This document shows positions 16,497 through 24,918 of a stretch of 64,000 nucleotides of DNA, one piece after another. The stretch is from positions 6,634,001 through 6,698,000 of the forward strand of contig NZ_CP074102.1 in NCBI RefSeq assembly GCF_018310535.1. The letters run 5' to 3'. Both the position numbers and the translations under genes were made by a program. Positions within the stretch are counted from its first letter, which is position 1, and each line of letters opens with the position of its first letter. Origin of the DNA: Streptomyces mirabilis (lineage in GTDB: Bacteria; Actinomycetota; Actinomycetes; Streptomycetales; Streptomycetaceae). The notes under the pieces were generated by a model. The model was not told the origin of the DNA. It saw only the letters and a program-made list of their open reading frames with translations, and ran no database searches.

Positions 16497-17372
16497 TCAG
16501 GTCTGTTGCAGAGCGCTCCGGATCACGTCGGGCTTGTTCGTGATCACGCCGTCCACGCCGTAACCCGCCAGGCGCCGCGCGGTGTCCGCGTCGTCGATGG
16601 TCCAGGCGAAGACCTCCATCGGCCGGCGGTGCGGTCCGACGAACGAGTGGACCGCGGAGACATAGCCGGACGAGAGGGAGGTGTGGTCCGGGTTGATCAG
16701 ATCGGCGAACCGTGCGAACTCGTGCAGGCGCGCGAGCGACGGCTTGCCCAGAAAGGCCGTCGTGATCCCCGGACGCAGTTCGTGGACCGTCCGCACGCTC
16801 TGCTCGCTGAAGCTCTGGACGACCAGCCGGTTCCTGAGATGGTCCGGATCCAGCCAGCCTTCGTTGCTCAGGACCTTGAGGGTCTGCCGCTCGATACCCG
16901 GATAAAGCTCGGGGTTCTTGATCTCCAGCACGAGCTTCTGGTGATTGTGCGAGACGCGGTTCATGTACTGCTTCAGCGTCGGCACACGTGTGCCCGCGTA
17001 CCGGCGACCGAACCAGCTCCCCGCGTCCAGGCGCGCGATCTCCGCCGCGGTGAAGTCCTTGACCTTCCAGGGAGCCCGGCGGGGATAGACCTTCTTGACG
17101 TCGGTCGTACGGGCCAGGCTTGCGTCGTGGAGCACGACGAGCTCGCCGTCCTTGGTGCGCTGGACGTCGTTCTCGACCCAGCCGAAGCCCATCGCGGCCG
17201 CCTTGTCGATGGAGGCGAGGGTGTTCTCGGGCGCGTAGGCGGACGCTCCGCGATGCGAGACGATCGCCGGAGCCTTGCGCAGGGAGCCGGCCTGTGCGTG
17301 GGAGGTGGGGAGTATCAGAACGGTTCCCCCGACAAACGCGGCGGTCGTGGCGGCGGCAACGCGCACGTGCAT
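16497..17372 (-). CDS. Secreted glycerophosphodiester phosphodiesterase
   Basis: 291 residues with an N-terminal Sec signal peptide ending near AQA (residues 1-28). The GDPD active-site motifs are present: SHRGASAYAPENT (His-Arg, Glu-Asn), GFGWVENDVQRTKDG and LVVLHDASLARTT with the second catalytic His, LVLEIKNPE and the C-terminal VFAWTIDD and GVDGVITNKPD. It hydrolyses deacylated phospholipids to glycerol 3-phosphate and an alcohol outside the membrane. GAGGAG precedes the ATG by 6-7 bases. Family members are often PhoP-controlled, but I found no convincing PHO box here. Confidence 0.92.
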   Translation of the reverse strand: MHVRVAAATTAAFVGGTVLILPTSHAQAGSLRKAPAIVSHRGASAYAPENTLASIDKAAAMGFGWVENDVQRTKDGELVVLHDASLARTTDVKKVYPRRAPWKVKDFTAAEIARLDAGSWFGRRYAGTRVPTLKQYMNRVSHNHQKLVLEIKNPELYPGIERQTLKVLSNEGWLDPDHLRNRLVVQSFSEQSVRTVHELRPGITTAFLGKPSLARLHEFARFADLINPDHTSLSSGYVSAVHSFVGPHRRPMEVFAWTIDDADTARRLAGYGVDGVITNKPDVIRSALQQT

Positions 17373-17651
17373 ACGTACTCCTCGCGTCGAGCGATCACAG
17401 ACAGGTCAAGAGTGACAGCAGAGAGTCAACGACGGAGGGGTACGGGATGGACACGGATTGAATGGAGTTGACCAAGTCCGCTCACCGGCATCACACAGGT
17501 GCGGCGAGGTCGTGATTCTTTGCCGGAAAATCGTTCGACCATTCAGGTGAGGGTCATACTCTCTGCCTCGACCCTGGCCGTTGTTTCGGTCCTGAGGGTG
17601 GGGGCATTTCCGGGAATTTCTGGCGTAAAAGGGCGGGAAGGGCAGCCGCGC

Positions 17652-18518
17652 ATGCAGGGCACGGTCGACGGCTTCAGTTACGGACTCGTCACACCGCTGG
17701 TGGCGTACCTCATGGCCTGCCTGGGCGGAGCGCTCGGCCTGCGCTGCACCACCAGATCGATGCTCGTCGCCCACTCCTGGCGGGCCGGCTGGCTCGCGCT
17801 CGGCTCGGTGGCGATCGCCTCGGGCATATGGACCATGCATTTCATAGCCATGATGGGGTTCACCGTAAAGGAGACCCCGGTCCACTACGACAAGCCGACG
17901 ACGTTCGCGAGCCTGGGCGTTGCCATCGTGATGGTCGGCATCGGGATCTTCATCGTGGGTTACCGGGGCGCCACCGGAACGGCGCTCTTCACCGGGGGGA
18001 CCATCACCGGTCTGGGAGTCGCCTCGATGCACTATCTGGGCATGGCCGGCATGCGCCTCAACGGGAACCTCGAGTACAACACCCTCACCGTCTCCGCCTC
18101 GGTGGTCATAGCCGTCGTCGCCGCCACCGCCGCTCTGTGGGCGGCGGGGCAGGTCCGGGGATTCCTCTGGAGCGTGGGCGCCAGCCTCGTCATGGGGCTG
18201 GCCGTCAGCGGTATGCACTACACGGGCATGGCCGCCCTCAGCGTCCATCTCCACGGCACGTCCAGCAGTCCCGACGGCGACTCGGCCGCCGCACTGCTCG
18301 CGCCCATGATGATCGGCCCGCTGGTCTTCCTGTGTCTGGCGGGCGTCGTCGTGATGTTCGACCCGCTGATGGTCATGGGCAAGCCCGACTGGAGGCCCAC
18401 GGAGCACCGGCCCGGCGTCCCGGCCCACCCCACGGTCCAGTACGTCGGCCGCCGCCCTCTGCCGCGCGCCGGCCGGGAGCGCGGCCACCGCAGCTCACGC
18501 ACCCCCCAGAACCGGTGA
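17652..18518 (+). CDS. MHYT-domain integral membrane sensor protein
   Basis: 288 residues with seven predicted transmembrane helices. Three copies of the MHYT signature are visible: [24 protein letters not shown] and [12 protein letters not shown], whose Met and His residues are proposed to bind copper and so sense O2, CO or NO. Unlike many relatives there is no GGDEF/EAL output domain, only a 60-residue Arg/Pro-rich tail, so signalling would need a partner. The ATG at 17652 is weakly supported by GGAAGGG 12 bases upstream; an upstream in-frame extension to 17499 has no family match that I recognise. Confidence 0.85.
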   Translation: MQGTVDGFSYGLVTPLVAYLMACLGGALGLRCTTRSMLVAHSWRAGWLALGSVAIASGIWTMHFIAMMGFTVKETPVHYDKPTTFASLGVAIVMVGIGIFIVGYRGATGTALFTGGTITGLGVASMHYLGMAGMRLNGNLEYNTLTVSASVVIAVVAATAALWAAGQVRGFLWSVGASLVMGLAVSGMHYTGMAALSVHLHGTSSSPDGDSAAALLAPMMIGPLVFLCLAGVVVMFDPLMVMGKPDWRPTEHRPGVPAHPTVQYVGRRPLPRAGRERGHRSSRTPQNR

Positions 18519-18558
18519 TCCGGGCCCGTTGTCAGTGCGGGGTCGTACGGTGGAACCC

Positions 18559-20688
18559 ATGCGGCCCGTATCAAAGATCGAACGTTCGGTGGCGCCCTTC
18601 GAGGTCGTCAGCCCCTACCAGCCGAGCGGTGACCAGCCGGCGGCCATCGCCGACCTGGAAAAGCGCATCCGCGCGGGTGAGAAGGATGTCGTCCTGCTGG
18701 GCGCGACCGGCACCGGAAAGTCCGCCACCACCGCGTGGATGATCGAGAAGCTCCAGCGCCCCACGCTCGTCATGGCACCGAACAAGACGCTGGCCGCCCA
18801 GTTGGCCAACGAGTTCCGCGAGCTGCTGCCGAACAACGCGGTCGAGTACTTCGTCTCGTACTACGACTACTACCAGCCCGAGGCCTACGTCCCGCAGTCG
18901 GACACCTACATCGAGAAGGACTCCTCGATCAACGAGGAGGTCGAGCGCCTGCGCCACTCCGCGACCAACTCGCTGCTCACCCGCCGCGACGTCGTGGTGG
19001 TCGCCTCGGTCTCCTGCATCTACGGCCTCGGCACGCCGCAGGAGTACGTCGACCGGATGGTCAGCCTCAAGGTCGGCGACGAGATCGACCGCGACGACCT
19101 GCTGCGCCGCTTCGTCGACATCCAGTACACGCGCAACGACGTGGCGTTCGCCCGCGGCACCTTCCGGGTCCGCGGCGACACCATCGAGATCTTCCCGGTC
19201 TACGAGGAACTCGCCGTCCGCATCGAGATGTTCGGCGACGAGATCGAGGCCCTCTCCACGCTGCACCCGCTCACCGGTGAGGTCATCAGCGACGACAACC
19301 AGGTCTACGTCTTCCCCGCGTCCCACTACGTGGCGGGCCCCGAGCGCATGGAGCGCGCGGTCAACGACATCGAGAAGGAACTGGGGGAGCGCCTCGCCGA
19401 GCTGGAGAAGCAGGGCAAGCTCCTGGAGGCCCAGCGCCTGCGCATGCGTACGACGTACGACCTGGAGATGCTCCGCCAGATCGGCTCCTGCTCCGGCGTC
19501 GAGAACTACTCGATGCACTTCGACGGCCGCGAACCCGGCTCCCCGCCGAACACGCTGATCGACTACTTCCCGGACGACTTCCTGCTCGTCATCGACGAGT
19601 CGCACAACACCGTGCCGCAGATCGGCGCCATGTACGAGGGCGACGCCTCCCGCAAGCGCACCCTCGTCGACCACGGCTTCCGGCTGCCCTCCGCCCTGGA
19701 CAACCGCCCCCTGAAGTGGGAGGAGTTCCAGGAGCGCATCGGCCAGACCGTCTACCTGTCGGCGACGCCCGGCAAGTACGAGCTCTCCCGCGGGGACGGC
19801 TTTGTCGAGCAGATCATCCGTCCCACTGGCCTGATCGACCCCGAGGTCGTCGTCAAGCCCACCGAGGGACAGATCGACGACCTGGTGCACGAGATCCGGG
19901 GGCGCACCGAGAAGGACGAGCGTGTCCTGGTCACCACGCTCACCAAGAAGATGGCCGAGGACCTCACCGACTACTTCCTGGAGCTCGGCATCCAGGTGCG
20001 CTATCTGCACAGCGACGTCGACACCCTGCGCCGCGTCGAGCTGCTGCGCGAGCTGCGCTCGGGCGAGTTCGACGTCCTGGTCGGCATCAACCTGCTGCGC
20101 GAGGGCCTCGACCTGCCCGAGGTCTCCCTGGTGTCGATCCTCGACGCCGACAAGGAGGGCTTCCTGCGCTCGGGCACCTCGTTGATCCAGACCATCGGCC
20201 GCGCGGCGCGCAATGTCTCCGGCCAGGTCCACATGTACGCCGACCGGATCACCCCGGCGATGGAGAAGGCCATCGAGGAGACCAACCGCCGCCGGGAGAA
20301 GCAGGTCGCCTACAACGAGGAGAGGGGCATCGACCCGCAGCCCCTCCGCAAGAAGATCAACGACATCGTGGCGCAGATCGCCCGCGAGGACGTCGACACG
20401 GAGCAGTTGCTCGGCTCCGGATACCGCAAGGGCAAGGACGGCAAGGGAGCCAAGGCCCCCGTGCCCTCGCTCGGAGGCAAGGCGGCCAAGTCCGCCAAGG
20501 GCAAGGCCAAGGAGACGGTGCCGACCGACCGCCCCGCGGCCGAACTCGCGGAGCAGATCGAGGAGATGACGGAGCGGATGCGGGCCGCCGCGGCAGACCT
20601 CCAGTTCGAGATCGCGGCACGGCTGCGCGACGAGGTGTCGGAGATGAAGAAGGAACTGCGTCAGATGAAGGAGGCGGGCCTGGCCTGA
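18559..20688 (+). CDS. uvrB: Excinuclease ABC subunit B
   Basis: 709 residues, normal for UvrB. Walker A is [10 protein letters not shown] (residue 48), the beta-hairpin region [20 protein letters not shown] follows, the Walker B box is [10 protein letters not shown], helicase motifs V-VI include [15 protein letters not shown] and QTIGRAARN, and the C-terminal UVR motif ([15 protein letters not shown]) binds UvrC. It verifies damage with UvrA and loads UvrC in nucleotide excision repair. A Lys/Ala-rich linker of about 40 residues precedes the UVR motif. The ATG at 18559 has no Shine-Dalgarno sequence; TACGGT ends 7 bases upstream, so translation is probably leaderless. No LexA box is clear. 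Confidence 0.97.
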   Translation: MRPVSKIERSVAPFEVVSPYQPSGDQPAAIADLEKRIRAGEKDVVLLGATGTGKSATTAWMIEKLQRPTLVMAPNKTLAAQLANEFRELLPNNAVEYFVSYYDYYQPEAYVPQSDTYIEKDSSINEEVERLRHSATNSLLTRRDVVVVASVSCIYGLGTPQEYVDRMVSLKVGDEIDRDDLLRRFVDIQYTRNDVAFARGTFRVRGDTIEIFPVYEELAVRIEMFGDEIEALSTLHPLTGEVISDDNQVYVFPASHYVAGPERMERAVNDIEKELGERLAELEKQGKLLEAQRLRMRTTYDLEMLRQIGSCSGVENYSMHFDGREPGSPPNTLIDYFPDDFLLVIDESHNTVPQIGAMYEGDASRKRTLVDHGFRLPSALDNRPLKWEEFQERIGQTVYLSATPGKYELSRGDGFVEQIIRPTGLIDPEVVVKPTEGQIDDLVHEIRGRTEKDERVLVTTLTKKMAEDLTDYFLELGIQVRYLHSDVDTLRRVELLRELRSGEFDVLVGINLLREGLDLPEVSLVSILDADKEGFLRSGTSLIQTIGRAARNVSGQVHMYADRITPAMEKAIEETNRRREKQVAYNEERGIDPQPLRKKINDIVAQIAREDVDTEQLLGSGYRKGKDGKGAKAPVPSLGGKAAKSAKGKAKETVPTDRPAAELAEQIEEMTERMRAAAADLQFEIAARLRDEVSEMKKELRQMKEAGLA

Positions 20689-20787
20689 GGGCCCCCGTCC
20701 ACTGTGCCGGACCTCGGCGGATGCGCGCTGTGTTGCAACACCGACACAAAGCGCGCCCCAGGGTTCGGCACGGTCGTCGGCGCTGCG

Positions 20788-20793
20788 TAGGGT
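20788..20793 (+). promoter_or_regulatory. Candidate -10 (TAGGGT) for the terD gene
   Basis: TAGGGT, a common Streptomyces -10 hexamer, lies 57 bp before the GTG start of the TerD gene in the 161-bp gap after uvrB. No good -35 is seen, so it is only a candidate. Confidence 0.35.
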
Positions 20794-20849
20794 TCTGGAC
20801 ATCCGCGGACTCCGCGGCAACAGGGGACAGCTCGAGAGGGGAACAGCGC

Positions 20850-21428
20850 GTGACGGTCAACATGACCAAGGGTCAGGCCATCAGTCTGCAGAAGAACGAC
20901 GGGGGCACCCTGACCGCGGTGCGCATGGGGCTCGGCTGGCAGGCGGCTCCCCGGCGCGGCCTGTTCGGCTCGCGCACCCGGGAGATCGACCTCGACGCGT
21001 CCGCCGTGCTGTTCGCGGACAAGCAGCCCGTCGACGTGGTGTTCTTCCGTCACCTCGTCAGCGACGACGGATCCGTGCGGCACACCGGTGACAACCTCGT
21101 CGGTGGCGTGGGCCAGGGCGGCGACGACGAGGCGATCCTCGTCGACCTCCAGCGCGTCCCGGTCCACATCGACCAGATCATCTTCACCGTGAACTCCTTC
21201 ACGGGCCAGACGTTCCAGGAAGTGCAGAACGCGTTCTGCCGGCTGGTCGACGAGAGCAACGGCCAGGAGCTCGCCCGCTACACGCTCGCGGGCGGCGGCC
21301 AGTACACGGCGCAGATCATGGCGAAGGTGCACCGCGCGGGCCCTGGCTGGCAGATGACGGCCCTGGGTACACCGGCCAACGGCCGTACCTTCCAGGACCT
21401 GATGCCCGCGATCCTGCCGCACCTGTAG
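20850..21428 (+). CDS. terD: TerD-family stress protein
   Basis: 192 residues, the usual size. The TerD fold shows as MTKGQAISLQKNDGG, MGLGWQA (GxGW motif), REIDLDASAVLF with Ca2+-binding acidic residues, VRHTGDNLVGGVGQGGDDEAI, and the closing MTALGTPANGRTFQDL. TerD proteins bind calcium and take part in tellurite, phage and DNA-damage stress responses. The GTG start has GAGAGGGG 8 bases upstream; ATG at 20862 is an alternative. It is followed 45 bp later by a second, larger TerD-containing gene, and the two probably form an operon ended by the hairpins at 23503-23540. Confidence 0.92.
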   Translation: MTVNMTKGQAISLQKNDGGTLTAVRMGLGWQAAPRRGLFGSRTREIDLDASAVLFADKQPVDVVFFRHLVSDDGSVRHTGDNLVGGVGQGGDDEAILVDLQRVPVHIDQIIFTVNSFTGQTFQEVQNAFCRLVDESNGQELARYTLAGGGQYTAQIMAKVHRAGPGWQMTALGTPANGRTFQDLMPAILPHL

Positions 21429-21473
21429 GCGGCGCGGCGCCCGGCACACGAAGCGACACGGGGGGACAAGGCG

Positions 21474-23492
21474 ATGACGGCCGAGCTGGTCCGGGGGCAG
21501 AACCACCCGCTCTCCCAGGCCCGTCTTGAGGTCCGCGTATCGGCCGGCCGGCCGATCGTGGCCGGGGCCACGCTCAGCGACGAGCAGGGCAGGGTCCGGG
21601 GCGTCGAATGGGTGGCTCACCCGGGCGCGCCGACCCTGCCCGGACTCGAGGTCTCCAAGCAGGCGGCGGCCGACCACCGCCTCGCGTTCGACCTGGACGC
21701 CCTGCCGGGGACCGTGCACCGCGTCAGCGTGCTGCTCGCACTGCCGACCGGTGTCGGTGGCCCTGTCCGGTTCGGGGCAGTCGCCGCCCCCTTCCTCGCC
21801 GTCACCGGCCTCGATGGCTCCGAGGTCGCCAGCTACACCATCACCGGCCTGGACACGGAGTCGGCCGTCGTCGCCCTGGAGCTCTACCGCAGACAGGGCG
21901 CCTGGAAGGTACGCGCGGTCGGCCAGGGCTACGCGGGCGGCCTCGCCGAACTCCTCACCGACCAGGGCCTGTCCGAGGCCCGGCAGCTCGCGAGCAGCAT
22001 CAACGAAGCGGTGGCCCAGGGGCTGGCCCGCTCGGTGTCGGCACCCCCGCCGCGTACGGCGGACACGGACCGCTCACGGCAGGCGGCCGCCTCGGCCCCG
22101 GGACCGGATCAGCCGTACGCCGGACCGCAGGGCGCCTCCGGGACCGTACCGCCGCAGTCCCCGTACGACGCGCCGGGTCCGCAAGGAGCCACGGTGCCGC
22201 AGTCGGGCTACCCGGGAGGCCCCGCGCAGCCCGACGCCTCCGCCGTCACCCAGCCGTCCGCTCCCACGGGCGGCCCGGTCGACTACAGCCACCCCGGCAG
22301 GCAGACCGCCGCGCCGCCCCCTCCTCCGCCGACCGCACCACCGGCCGCGCCGGGGCAGCCCGCGCAGCCCGTCGCCGGTGACGCGACCGGCTGGTCCATG
22401 GAGGAGCGGCTCTACAACCAGGTGTGGGGCATGTTCGAGGACCTGGCGCGCACCACGGCCGCGTATCGCAGCGCCGTCGACTTCGCCGACTCGCGCATGG
22501 AGCAGGAGCTCGACAAGGTCCTGTCCGACCCGCGCAGCCGGATCGGCGGGCAGGGCGACGCCGCGCGTGAGGCGGCCCAGGCCAAGCGCGCGGGCCTGGT
22601 CGACCAGGCCCGCGCCGCGCTCGACCGGGACCTCGCCCAGCTCGCGGCCGAGGCCGAGGTGGTCGAGCCCGCGCTGCCCGCTGCGTACGCGTCCTGGGAC
22701 AACCCGGTCTGGCACGGCTACCGGGTGCCCATGGAGATCCCCATGGCCCTGCGCCTCGGCGACCTCCGGTTGCCCGAGAGCGAGAACCTGAGCATCCCGA
22801 TGCTGGTCCGGCTTCCGCTCGAACGTGGCCTGTGGATCGACAGCGGACGGGCCGGCCTCGACGACCCGCTCGCCGACTCCGACGAGCTGAGCCGACTCGC
22901 CATGGACACGGCGGTGGCGCACGCCGCCCGGCTGCTCGCCGTCTATCCCGCGGGTGAGTTCACGGTGCATGTGATCGACCCGGCCGGTTCGGGAGCCTCG
23001 TCTCTCGCGCCGCTGGTGCGTTCCGGAGTCCTCGACGCTCCGCCCGCCGCCGGTGCCGCGGGGGTGGGCGAGGTGCTGGCCCGGCTCACCCAGCGTGTCG
23101 ACCTGGTGCAGATGGCGGTGCGCGGCGGCGTGGCCGACTCGCTGCCGCCGGACCTCGACACCGCCGAACAGCTGCTGATCGTCAACGACTTCCCGCACGG
23201 TTTCGACGACCGCGCCGTGACGCAGTTGCGCTATCTCGCGGACGAGGGACCGGCCGTCGGCGTCCATCTGATGATGGTCGCGGACCGGGAGGACGCCGCC
23301 GCCTACGGGCCGCTGCTCGATCCTCTCTGGCGTTCGCTGTTGCGACTCACCCCGGTGCCCGACGACCATCTCGCCGACCCGTGGGTGGGACACGCCTGGA
23401 CGTACGAACCCGCGCTCGTCCCGCCGGGCAGTCAGGTGCTCCAGCAGGTGCTCTCACAGGTGGCGGCGGCCCGCCGCTCATGGAACCGCTGA
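21474..23492 (+). CDS. TerD-like domain fused to a degenerate FtsK-like ATPase domain
   Basis: 672 residues. Residues 1-185 resemble TerD (GVEWVAHPGAP, DLDALPGTVHRVSVLLALP, SYTITGLDTESAVVALELYRR), residues 190-300 are a Pro/Ala/Gln-rich linker, 305-390 is helical (a likely coiled coil), and 400-670 resemble the ATPase core of FtsK/EssC proteins: EFTVHVIDPAGSG, then the Walker B-like LLIVNDFPHGFDD (about residue 566) and VGVHLMMVADRED (about 595). The expected P-loop is missing: the corresponding segment is LERGLWIDSGRAGLDD. ATP hydrolysis is therefore unlikely and the domain may be structural. Ter clusters are known to include FtsK-like and DNA-processing proteins. No signal peptide or membrane helix is seen. 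Confidence 0.78.
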   Translation: MTAELVRGQNHPLSQARLEVRVSAGRPIVAGATLSDEQGRVRGVEWVAHPGAPTLPGLEVSKQAAADHRLAFDLDALPGTVHRVSVLLALPTGVGGPVRFGAVAAPFLAVTGLDGSEVASYTITGLDTESAVVALELYRRQGAWKVRAVGQGYAGGLAELLTDQGLSEARQLASSINEAVAQGLARSVSAPPPRTADTDRSRQAAASAPGPDQPYAGPQGASGTVPPQSPYDAPGPQGATVPQSGYPGGPAQPDASAVTQPSAPTGGPVDYSHPGRQTAAPPPPPPTAPPAAPGQPAQPVAGDATGWSMEERLYNQVWGMFEDLARTTAAYRSAVDFADSRMEQELDKVLSDPRSRIGGQGDAAREAAQAKRAGLVDQARAALDRDLAQLAAEAEVVEPALPAAYASWDNPVWHGYRVPMEIPMALRLGDLRLPESENLSIPMLVRLPLERGLWIDSGRAGLDDPLADSDELSRLAMDTAVAHAARLLAVYPAGEFTVHVIDPAGSGASSLAPLVRSGVLDAPPAAGAAGVGEVLARLTQRVDLVQMAVRGGVADSLPPDLDTAEQLLIVNDFPHGFDDRAVTQLRYLADEGPAVGVHLMMVADREDAAAYGPLLDPLWRSLLRLTPVPDDHLADPWVGHAWTYEPALVPPGSQVLQQVLSQVAAARRSWNR

Positions 23493-23502
23493 CCCTCAGA
23501 AG

Positions 23503-23540
23503 GCTTTACCAAGCATCAGTAAAGCGCCCTGACCAGGGCG
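23503..23540 (+). terminator. Tandem hairpins and T-rich run, terminator of the terD operon
   Basis: GCTTTAC (23503-23509) pairs with GTAAAGC (23519-23525). Immediately after, CGCCCTG (23525-23531) pairs with CAGGGCG (23534-23540) and is followed by TTTGGTCTTTCTTTT, a rare T-rich tract here. A third GCTTTAC at 23563-23569 could pair alternatively with GTAAAGC. It lies upstream of the terC promoter. Confidence 0.75.
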
Positions 23541-23564
23541 TTTGGTCTTTCTTTTACTAATTGC

Positions 23565-23594
23565 TTTACCTTTCCTTGGCGTTTCGGGTACTGT
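23565..23594 (+). promoter_or_regulatory. Promoter of the terC riboswitch transcript
   Basis: TTTACC (23565-23570) and TACTGT (23589-23594) with an 18-bp spacer give a plausible -35/-10 pair. Transcription would begin near 23601, right at the 5' edge of the riboswitch. Confidence 0.55.
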
Positions 23595-23601
23595 TTTCCG
23601 T

Positions 23602-23771
23602 ACGGAGGGGAGTACTCCCTACCAGTAGCGGCGTTCCCGTCAATACGGATCCGACCGGATCCCGGGGCGCCGGCCCGTGGACCGCGGACGCGTCACGCGT
23701 CCCCTCGGTCGCGGGTGGAAGAGACCTCCGGCAGCGACGACGCTGGTATTTGCCGTTACGACTGCCGGAGG
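23602..23771 (+). ncRNA. yybP-ykoY manganese riboswitch (terC leader)
   Basis: The leader has the two hallmark blocks of the class: GGGGAGTACTCC near 23607-23620 with ACCAGTAGC after it, and a distal GAGACCTCC at 23721-23729. These pair as the helices that form the Mn2+ pocket; the class commonly precedes terC/alx genes. The expression platform is readable: CCTCCGGCAG (23725-23734), which shares bases with the distal conserved block, can pair over 10 bp with CTGCCGGAGG (23762-23771), which contains the Shine-Dalgarno sequence of terC. Mn2+ binding would hold the first strand in the aptamer and free the ribosome site, so an ON translational switch is inferred. No intrinsic terminator is seen in the leader. 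Confidence 0.88.
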
Positions 23772-23775
23772 CGCA

Positions 23776-24792
23776 GTGGATGTTTCCGTGACCCTTTGGG
23801 TCCTCACGATCGTGGGCCTCGCCGCCCTCATCGCGGTCGACTTCTTCATCGGTCGCAAGCCGCACGACGTATCGATCAAGGAAGCCGGAATCTGGACGAT
23901 CGTCTGGATCGCTCTGGCCGGACTGTTCGGCCTGGGACTGCTCCTCTTCTCCGGCGGCCAGCCCGCCGGAGAGTTCTTCGCCGGCTTCATCACCGAGAAG
24001 TCGCTGAGCGTCGACAACCTCTTCGTCTTCGTCCTGATCATGGCGAAGTTCGCCGTGCCGACGCAGTACCAGCAGCGGGTACTTCTCGTCGGCGTCCTCA
24101 TAGCGCTCGTCCTGCGCACGATCTTCATCGCCGCGGGCGCCGCGATCATCTCCAACTTCGCCTGGGTCTTCTACATATTCGGCGCGTTCCTCATCTACAC
24201 GGCCTGGAAGCTGATCCAGGAGGCGCGGGCCGACGAGCCGGAGGAGGAGTTCGAGGAGAACAAGCTGCTCAAGGCCGCCGAGAAGCGCTTCGGCGTAGCC
24301 GACCGCTATCACGGCACCAAGCTGTGGATCCAGCAGAACGGCAAGCGCGTCATGACGCCGATGCTGGTCGTGATGCTTGCGATCGGCACCACGGACGTGG
24401 TCTTCGCGCTCGACTCGATCCCCGCGATCTTCGGCCTGACCCAGGACCCGTACATCGTCTTCACGGCCAACGCGTTCGCGCTGATGGGCCTGCGCCAGCT
24501 GTACTTCCTCATCGGCGGCTTGCTCAGGAAGCTGGTCCACCTCAGCTACGGCCTGTCCGTCATCCTCGGCTTCATCGGCGTCAAGCTGGTGCTGCACGCA
24601 CTGCACGAGTCCGGCGTCCACGTCCCCGAGATCTCCATCCCGGTCTCGCTCGGGGTGATCTGCGCGGTCCTGGTCGTCACGACGATCACCAGCCTGATCG
24701 CCTCCAAGAAGCAGGCGGCGCTGGAAGCGTCCGAAGGCGCTTCGGAGACTCCGACGTCTGAGAAGTCCCCGACGAGCAGCATCGACGTCTGA
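23776..24792 (+). CDS. terC: TerC/Alx-family integral membrane protein, probable Mn2+ exporter
   Basis: 338 residues with about nine membrane helices. The TerC signature TEKSLSVDNLFVFVLIM (about residue 75) has the conserved Asp-Asn, and a second acidic site, VMLAIGTTDVVFALDSIPAI, is at about residue 205; these residues are thought to bind Mn2+. The start is GTG at 23776, five bases after GGAGG, which lies in the SD-sequestering stem of the riboswitch; upstream in-frame codons run through the riboswitch. The C-terminus is Ser/Thr/Glu-rich. Riboswitch control and homology with Alx point to manganese homeostasis, not tellurite resistance as such. Confidence 0.93.
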   Translation: MDVSVTLWVLTIVGLAALIAVDFFIGRKPHDVSIKEAGIWTIVWIALAGLFGLGLLLFSGGQPAGEFFAGFITEKSLSVDNLFVFVLIMAKFAVPTQYQQRVLLVGVLIALVLRTIFIAAGAAIISNFAWVFYIFGAFLIYTAWKLIQEARADEPEEEFEENKLLKAAEKRFGVADRYHGTKLWIQQNGKRVMTPMLVVMLAIGTTDVVFALDSIPAIFGLTQDPYIVFTANAFALMGLRQLYFLIGGLLRKLVHLSYGLSVILGFIGVKLVLHALHESGVHVPEISIPVSLGVICAVLVVTTITSLIASKKQAALEASEGASETPTSEKSPTSSIDV

Positions 24793-24821
24793 TCACGTCG
24801 GCGGCGGCAACAGCCGCCCCG

Positions 24822-24858
24822 TGGCGGGGTGCGCGGCGCAGGGCCGCGCACCCCGCCA
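24822..24858 (+). terminator. Strong GC hairpin after terC
   Basis: A 16-bp perfect stem (24822-24837 with 24843-24858) around a GCAGG loop, 30 bp after the terC stop. No T-run follows, the common form in Streptomyces. Confidence 0.75.
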
Positions 24859-24918
24859 TGTGTTCGCTCGGGCGACCATCGGAATGCGGGGCCCGCCCGC
24901 GCCTGCGACGATCGCTGC

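Noticed and set aside
17373..17520. A PHO box upstream of the GDPD gene
   Set aside because: GGTCAAC and TTCAATC are spaced 10, not 11 bases, and the match is weak.
18575..18590. CGAACGTTCG near the start of uvrB as a LexA/SOS box
   Set aside because: It lies inside the coding region and lacks the 4-base spacer of the actinobacterial LexA box.
18571..20820. A 749-codon open frame on the minus strand across uvrB
   Set aside because: It is the GC-bias shadow of uvrB; residues are Val/Gly/Arg-rich with no family motif, and uvrB is unambiguous.
20850..24792. A dedicated tellurite-resistance operon (terZABCDEF)
   Set aside because: Only TerD-type and TerC proteins occur, in separate transcripts; TerC is under a Mn2+ riboswitch, which points to metal homeostasis.
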